DNA of 64,000 nucleotides, taken from NCBI RefSeq assembly GCF_028769735.1, contig NC_088172.1, forward strand, positions 35,188,897-35,252,896. Reading direction: 5' to 3'. The DNA is from Zonotrichia leucophrys gambelii (taxonomy: Eukaryota > Chordata > Aves > Passeriformes > Passerellidae). Every line of letters starts with the position of its first letter. Within the stretch, counting starts at the first letter, position 1. Below the pieces are notes generated by a model. That model was not told where the DNA came from, did no database searches, and was given only the letters and a program-made list of their open reading frames with translations. Both the position numbers and the translations under genes were made by a program. Shown in pieces: positions 60,171 through 64,000 of the stretch.

Positions 60171-61242
60171 AATGCTGATTTTTTTTCCTCACTTGATCTA
60201 CAAGAGTCCCCTTTGTCAGGAGAAGCAGCTGGAAAACAGTCAGGACATACTATGGTCTCTCAGTATGTGACTATGTGTCCTGGTCACATAACTGAATCAT
60301 GATGCTATTTACTGCAATCAGGGAAGCCCAAGCAGATCTTGGAATGCCCAGCCCCTGGGACACACAGATTTAAACGTCTTGTGCTACTACAGGCGTTTCA
60401 GGGGTCCACCTGCCAGCCCAGAATCCACTGGTTCCCTGTGGATTGCAGCACATCTGCCAGCCTGTGCAGGAGCTGTGGATGCTGTGAGAGGTCTCAGAAA
60501 GCACCTCATGCAAGGCCACCAGCTCTGTAGGTCAGGATTCGAACACAATGTGTGAACAAACCGTAAAGGGCAGCAGACCTGACCCACCACTGACCAAACG
60601 CGCTTTCTTCAGCATTGAGATTTAGCTCTCCCAAAATGAAGAGATAAGGCTCAGCGGATCCTGTGGGAATTAACTGTATGACCCCTTGAAGATGACAGCC
60701 TGGGGCAGTGACCACACCTTTGATGCCAGAGGAACTGCCAATGCAAATAAATCCCAAACTGTTGGCGAATATGGAACTCAAGGAGAAAAGCTCTTAATCT
60801 CACTAGACAGCTGGGATAAACATTTGTAAAGGAAACATTTTCAAAAGGCTAGGCAGATTATAAAGGCACCAGGAGTCACTGAAATCTTGTTAAACATTGT
60901 TCACTGCATTACTTTAGATTTTAGTTTGAACTTACACTGTCAGATAAATTCCATTTATCTCCTGAATGCTTTTCTCACTGTGTTTGTTGCTAAGAATTCA
61001 CACCTTCACTGAAGATTTACATTTCGTCCTTGATCAAGACAAATATAATGTTCAGCTTCAATCATTCTAAGGCACCTTTCTGGGGTTTTTTTCACTTTTC
61101 TGGGTCAGTGTTTCTTGGTGTGACACTGAAAATACAGGCTGTGGTGTTCAGCCCTTAGTGTAGGAGAGAAGAATGTTCTTACAGGAAAGGGACTGAATGA
61201 GTCCCCAAAGAGAAAAACTCTCTGAAACAATTCCATAGACTT
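60171..61242. other. Gene-free stretch with a GC-richer patch
   Basis: The block 60340-60560 is GC-richer than its surroundings. It is open in a plus frame (63 codons) and a minus frame (67 codons), but neither has a domain. I cannot tell whether it is an exon, a decayed repeat or neither. Confidence 0.4.
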
Positions 61243-61310
61243 CCAGCCTGACCTTGGGAAAACTACATTACTCTCCTCGTGGATCTATAAAATAAGGAAA
61301 TAAATGCTTT
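61243..61310 (+). mobile_element. MIR/CORE-SINE fragment
   Basis: CAGCCTGACCTTGGGAAAACTACATTACTCTCC, then GGATCTATAAAATAAGGAAATAAATG. This follows the MIR body-core order (TGTGACCTTGGGCAAGTCACTT... CATCTGTAAAATGRGGATAATAA). About 65 bp remain. Confidence 0.6.
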
Positions 61311-64000
61311 TTCTTCCCCTTCTGCTGACCTTGCCTTTTCCTACATAAAAGGCCAACCACAATGGGAACAAATTTTAGTCAAGGCTCCTAATCATTCTTT
61401 CAATGCAGCCTATCATGAATTATCAACATCGTGGTAAATTTGGTGATTTAACCAATGCAATAGCTCCACTATAATACAGAAACATAAATACCTAAATTAT
61501 ATTTTTGGAAGAGCTATAGAAGAATTCCCTTGAGCACTCCCACACTTCCATTTGCTATCCTATCTCACTTGTCATTAATTACAAACTAATGAATGCCATT
61601 TTCTGTTCTGCATTGATACTTTACTTTCTCCTCCTGTGGGGCCATCAACCAGCACTAAAGGACGTGTGCAGACTGACAGCATTTATCTATGCCATCTCAT
61701 AAAGCTCAGCTTTTCAGATAAAACAAGACTTTATTACAAAATAACCCCTCTTTCCAAAAACCAATTTCACTGATAATCCCTTCAGTTAGGTGCAGTCTGT
61801 ACTAGAAATTAATTTTACCCATACTCTTACTTAGATGATGATAAGGATGACCACATGCCCTGTGACATTTACCACAGCCCCCTGTACATTTCCCTGATGT
61901 TCTAATACCATCTTTTCACCCAAACTATCCTTAAGTAAGTCTGGTTTCCTGTATATTTTACCTCCTTGGCCATACAGAGAAGATTATTTTGCTCCAAATT
62001 CTTTGTTATAAATTATGTTTGAGGCAATGGCGTGATTTATACCAATAAATCTTGACCATTATCTCTATGCACTTAATGACTGTCTACAATAATTACCAGT
62101 GATATTAAATCTGTACTTTTAAATTGTTACACTAGTTGCTTGCATGGTTTTGGCTTGAACTCACAACTCATTAACTCATGAGCATAGTGAAGATATTAAC
62201 AGCAATCAGGAGCCACTCCTGGAAAGCTCTTTGGACACGGTGATCTTATTTTGGGTCGTTACAAGTCTGATAGTGCAACCATGGTCTGTTCTCTTCTGCT
62301 TGACTGCCAAGTCACAGAATAGTGCTGGGTGCATTTAGCAGCATACATAACCGCCTGAAAGCATCAAGGGAGGAGCTGAGAGTGTGGCTGAAAAGGCAAA
62401 ATTATCTAATTGCCTCTAAAACACACCGTGGATGGGCTACAGACCTGCAGACTATATGCTCTGTTAGCTGATGATAGAGTAAAAATGATTTTATGTCACC
62501 TGGGAGATGGATGGGGATATGAACTATCTCAAGTGCAATCTAAAATAGACTTAGGACTGCCTGGACTAGCCAGGGCTCCTTGTACGCTGGTCAGAAGCCC
62601 CATACCTTCATGGACTTTGTCCCTGAGAACCAACCTTTGGACAGACAGAAGCATCAGAACCTCCTGTTCCTACACCAGAATTCCTCATTGCCCATTTTGT
62701 GTAAAAGATGCCAAGTGGTTTCTGGGGCTCAGACCACAGACTTTTCCCTAATGCCAAAATGGAGAAGGAAATTTTTAGAAAAGTCAGAAAGCTTTTCTGT
62801 GGCTAAAAGAAAAGGAAAAAAGAGGAAAAAAGAAAAGAAAAGAAAAATATCACAGAACCTAAAAGTGATTAAAAACTCAGTGTCATAACTTCCCTTCCCA
62901 CCAATAGACATATTGGAGTTATTGTTAGAAGCATTAATTAATCACACAACTTCAAAATCTGTGTCAGTAATAAAATAAATACGGACAGTACAGCCTGACT
63001 CTTCCTGAATATTGGATGTGTTATTACAGTAATTAAGGTGAATAGTGATTACCTGTCTTGCTTGTTGATATTTTCTTGGGCAGATAACTATAGCTACACT
63101 AAATGACATTCTAAACATATGTTTGGAGCATCATTCACTAATACATTAACCTCTTTTATATGGCAAGAAAAAGCCACACATTTTAAGTTCTAATGTGCAA
63201 TATTAAATTTGAGCTTCAAGGAACAGTGATGGGAAGTAAACTGTCTGCAGACTACAGAGTGAAAATCAGTTCAATCATGTTGTTTATCACTCTGATAAAG
63301 TGTAAGATCATTGTTTACCCAAATTCTGAACTATGGGCCTTCTTTGTAAAATACAGCATATTGATAGACGTGAGTTAGACACAGGCTGAGTATGGCTAGT
63401 ATCTGGCAGTGCAAAGGATCAGAGAAAATAAAATAAAATGGCAGCAGTTTACCTGTCCCCTAGGAAAGAAGGTAAGAGGAAAATGACTGGATTGTAGTTA
63501 ATTTGAACAAAAAGGGACTTTATTTTCAAAACAGAGAATGGATGTTCCAATTAATTATTCCAAATTACTCTAGTCCAGCATATTTTGCCATATCCAAGAT
63601 TCACTTCAGAAAATGGCAATATTTGGCATTTCACATGATTAGCCCCTGCTTCAGGATATCAGCTTCTCCCCCCAGTCCCCTCTCCTCCTCCCAGACTACA
63701 TTGCCCTCTCCCTGCTCCTGCAGTACCTGTGTTGTCATCACCAACAGCGACCAAACCTCAGCTGCTTCTCCAAGTGACTTTGTCTCCCACTTCCCATCAA
63801 AAGACAGCACTGAACATAGGGTAATTCTTGATATGCCTAGAAAGACTTACCATATCAAATTCCTCAGCAGCACTGTTCCACATTCTTATATATTCACTTC
63901 ATTCCACTACAAAGGAGTCTGCACTCCATTCTTGCAGGAAGAGATGGATTAGATTAGACTGAGTTTATTAACTGCTTTTTTATCCTTTGGGAAACAAGAC
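61311..64000. other. Gene-free stretch with a homopurine tract
   Basis: No gene or transposon recognised. The 113-codon (62410-62751), 102-codon and 149-codon (63503-63952) plus frames have no recognisable domain. The 102-codon frame ends in a lysine run that simply translates the purine tract at 62804-62846. Confidence 0.5.
62804..62846 (+). repeat. 43-nt homopurine (A/G) tract
   Basis: Only A and G from 62804 to 62846, mainly (A)4-6 separated by G or GG. Near-mirror GAAAAGAAAAG units lie at the right end. Homopurine tracts of this kind can form triplex structures, though this one is G-poor. Confidence 0.9.

Noticed and set aside
63503..63952. 149-codon plus frame near the right edge
   Set aside because: Serine/proline-rich middle arises from a pyrimidine-rich stretch. 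No domain, and no splice sites I can defend.
1..64000. CRISPR arrays, operons, integrons or other prokaryotic systems
   Set aside because: No regularly spaced repeats, no dense coding, and repeat families are those of a bird genome.

Overview
The window looks like a stretch of bird nuclear DNA with no recognisable host gene. It is AT-rich throughout, and no open reading frame resembles a host protein. The longest frames (211, 149, 139, 136 and 130 codons) are antisense to a retroposon or have no family features. The bird assignment rests on repeat content: many truncated CR1-clade LINE copies whose 3' ends are the CAGAATCA / TGATTCTATG octamer type, two related solo LTRs of a type I associate with bird genomes, and weathered MIR/CORE-SINE fragments of the old amniote type. 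Nothing fixes the species. A songbird or other neoavian bird is my inference.

Layout. 1-7617: no recognised repeat apart from an A/C-rich tract at 4595-4647. 7618-8850: a minus-strand CR1 copy that still carries reverse-transcriptase and ORF2 C-terminal homology. 9190-10330: a second, much older CR1-clade copy in the same orientation. 10331-29761: mostly featureless, with two CR1 3' fragments (17412-17655, 20729-21180). 29762-30326 and 33540-34023: two minus-strand solo LTRs of one family, each with an intact 5-bp target-site duplication. 37083-37185: MIR-like fragment. 41037-41945: a CR1 fragment split by a foreign insert of about 0.54 kb. 42283-42440: a nearly perfect 77-bp-arm palindrome, the most unusual structure here. 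45407-45468: 31-bp tandem duplication. 45889-46247: two CR1 tails of opposite orientation fused back to back. 48560-55015: several MIR-like relics, an A33 tract and another CR1 tail. 57348-57931: a plus-strand LTR of a different family with a C19 tract. 59599-60170: two more CR1 tails. 60171-64000: a MIR relic and a homopurine tract.

There are no operons, pathways or interacting genes to describe. The window records successive retroposon layers: ancient CR1 and MIR, then younger CR1 tails, then LTR insertions. One local inverted duplication could form a long hairpin RNA if transcribed. Whether the window lies between genes or inside a large intron cannot be decided from the sequence alone. 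Repeat calls rest on remembered family features and comparison between copies in the window, not on a database search.
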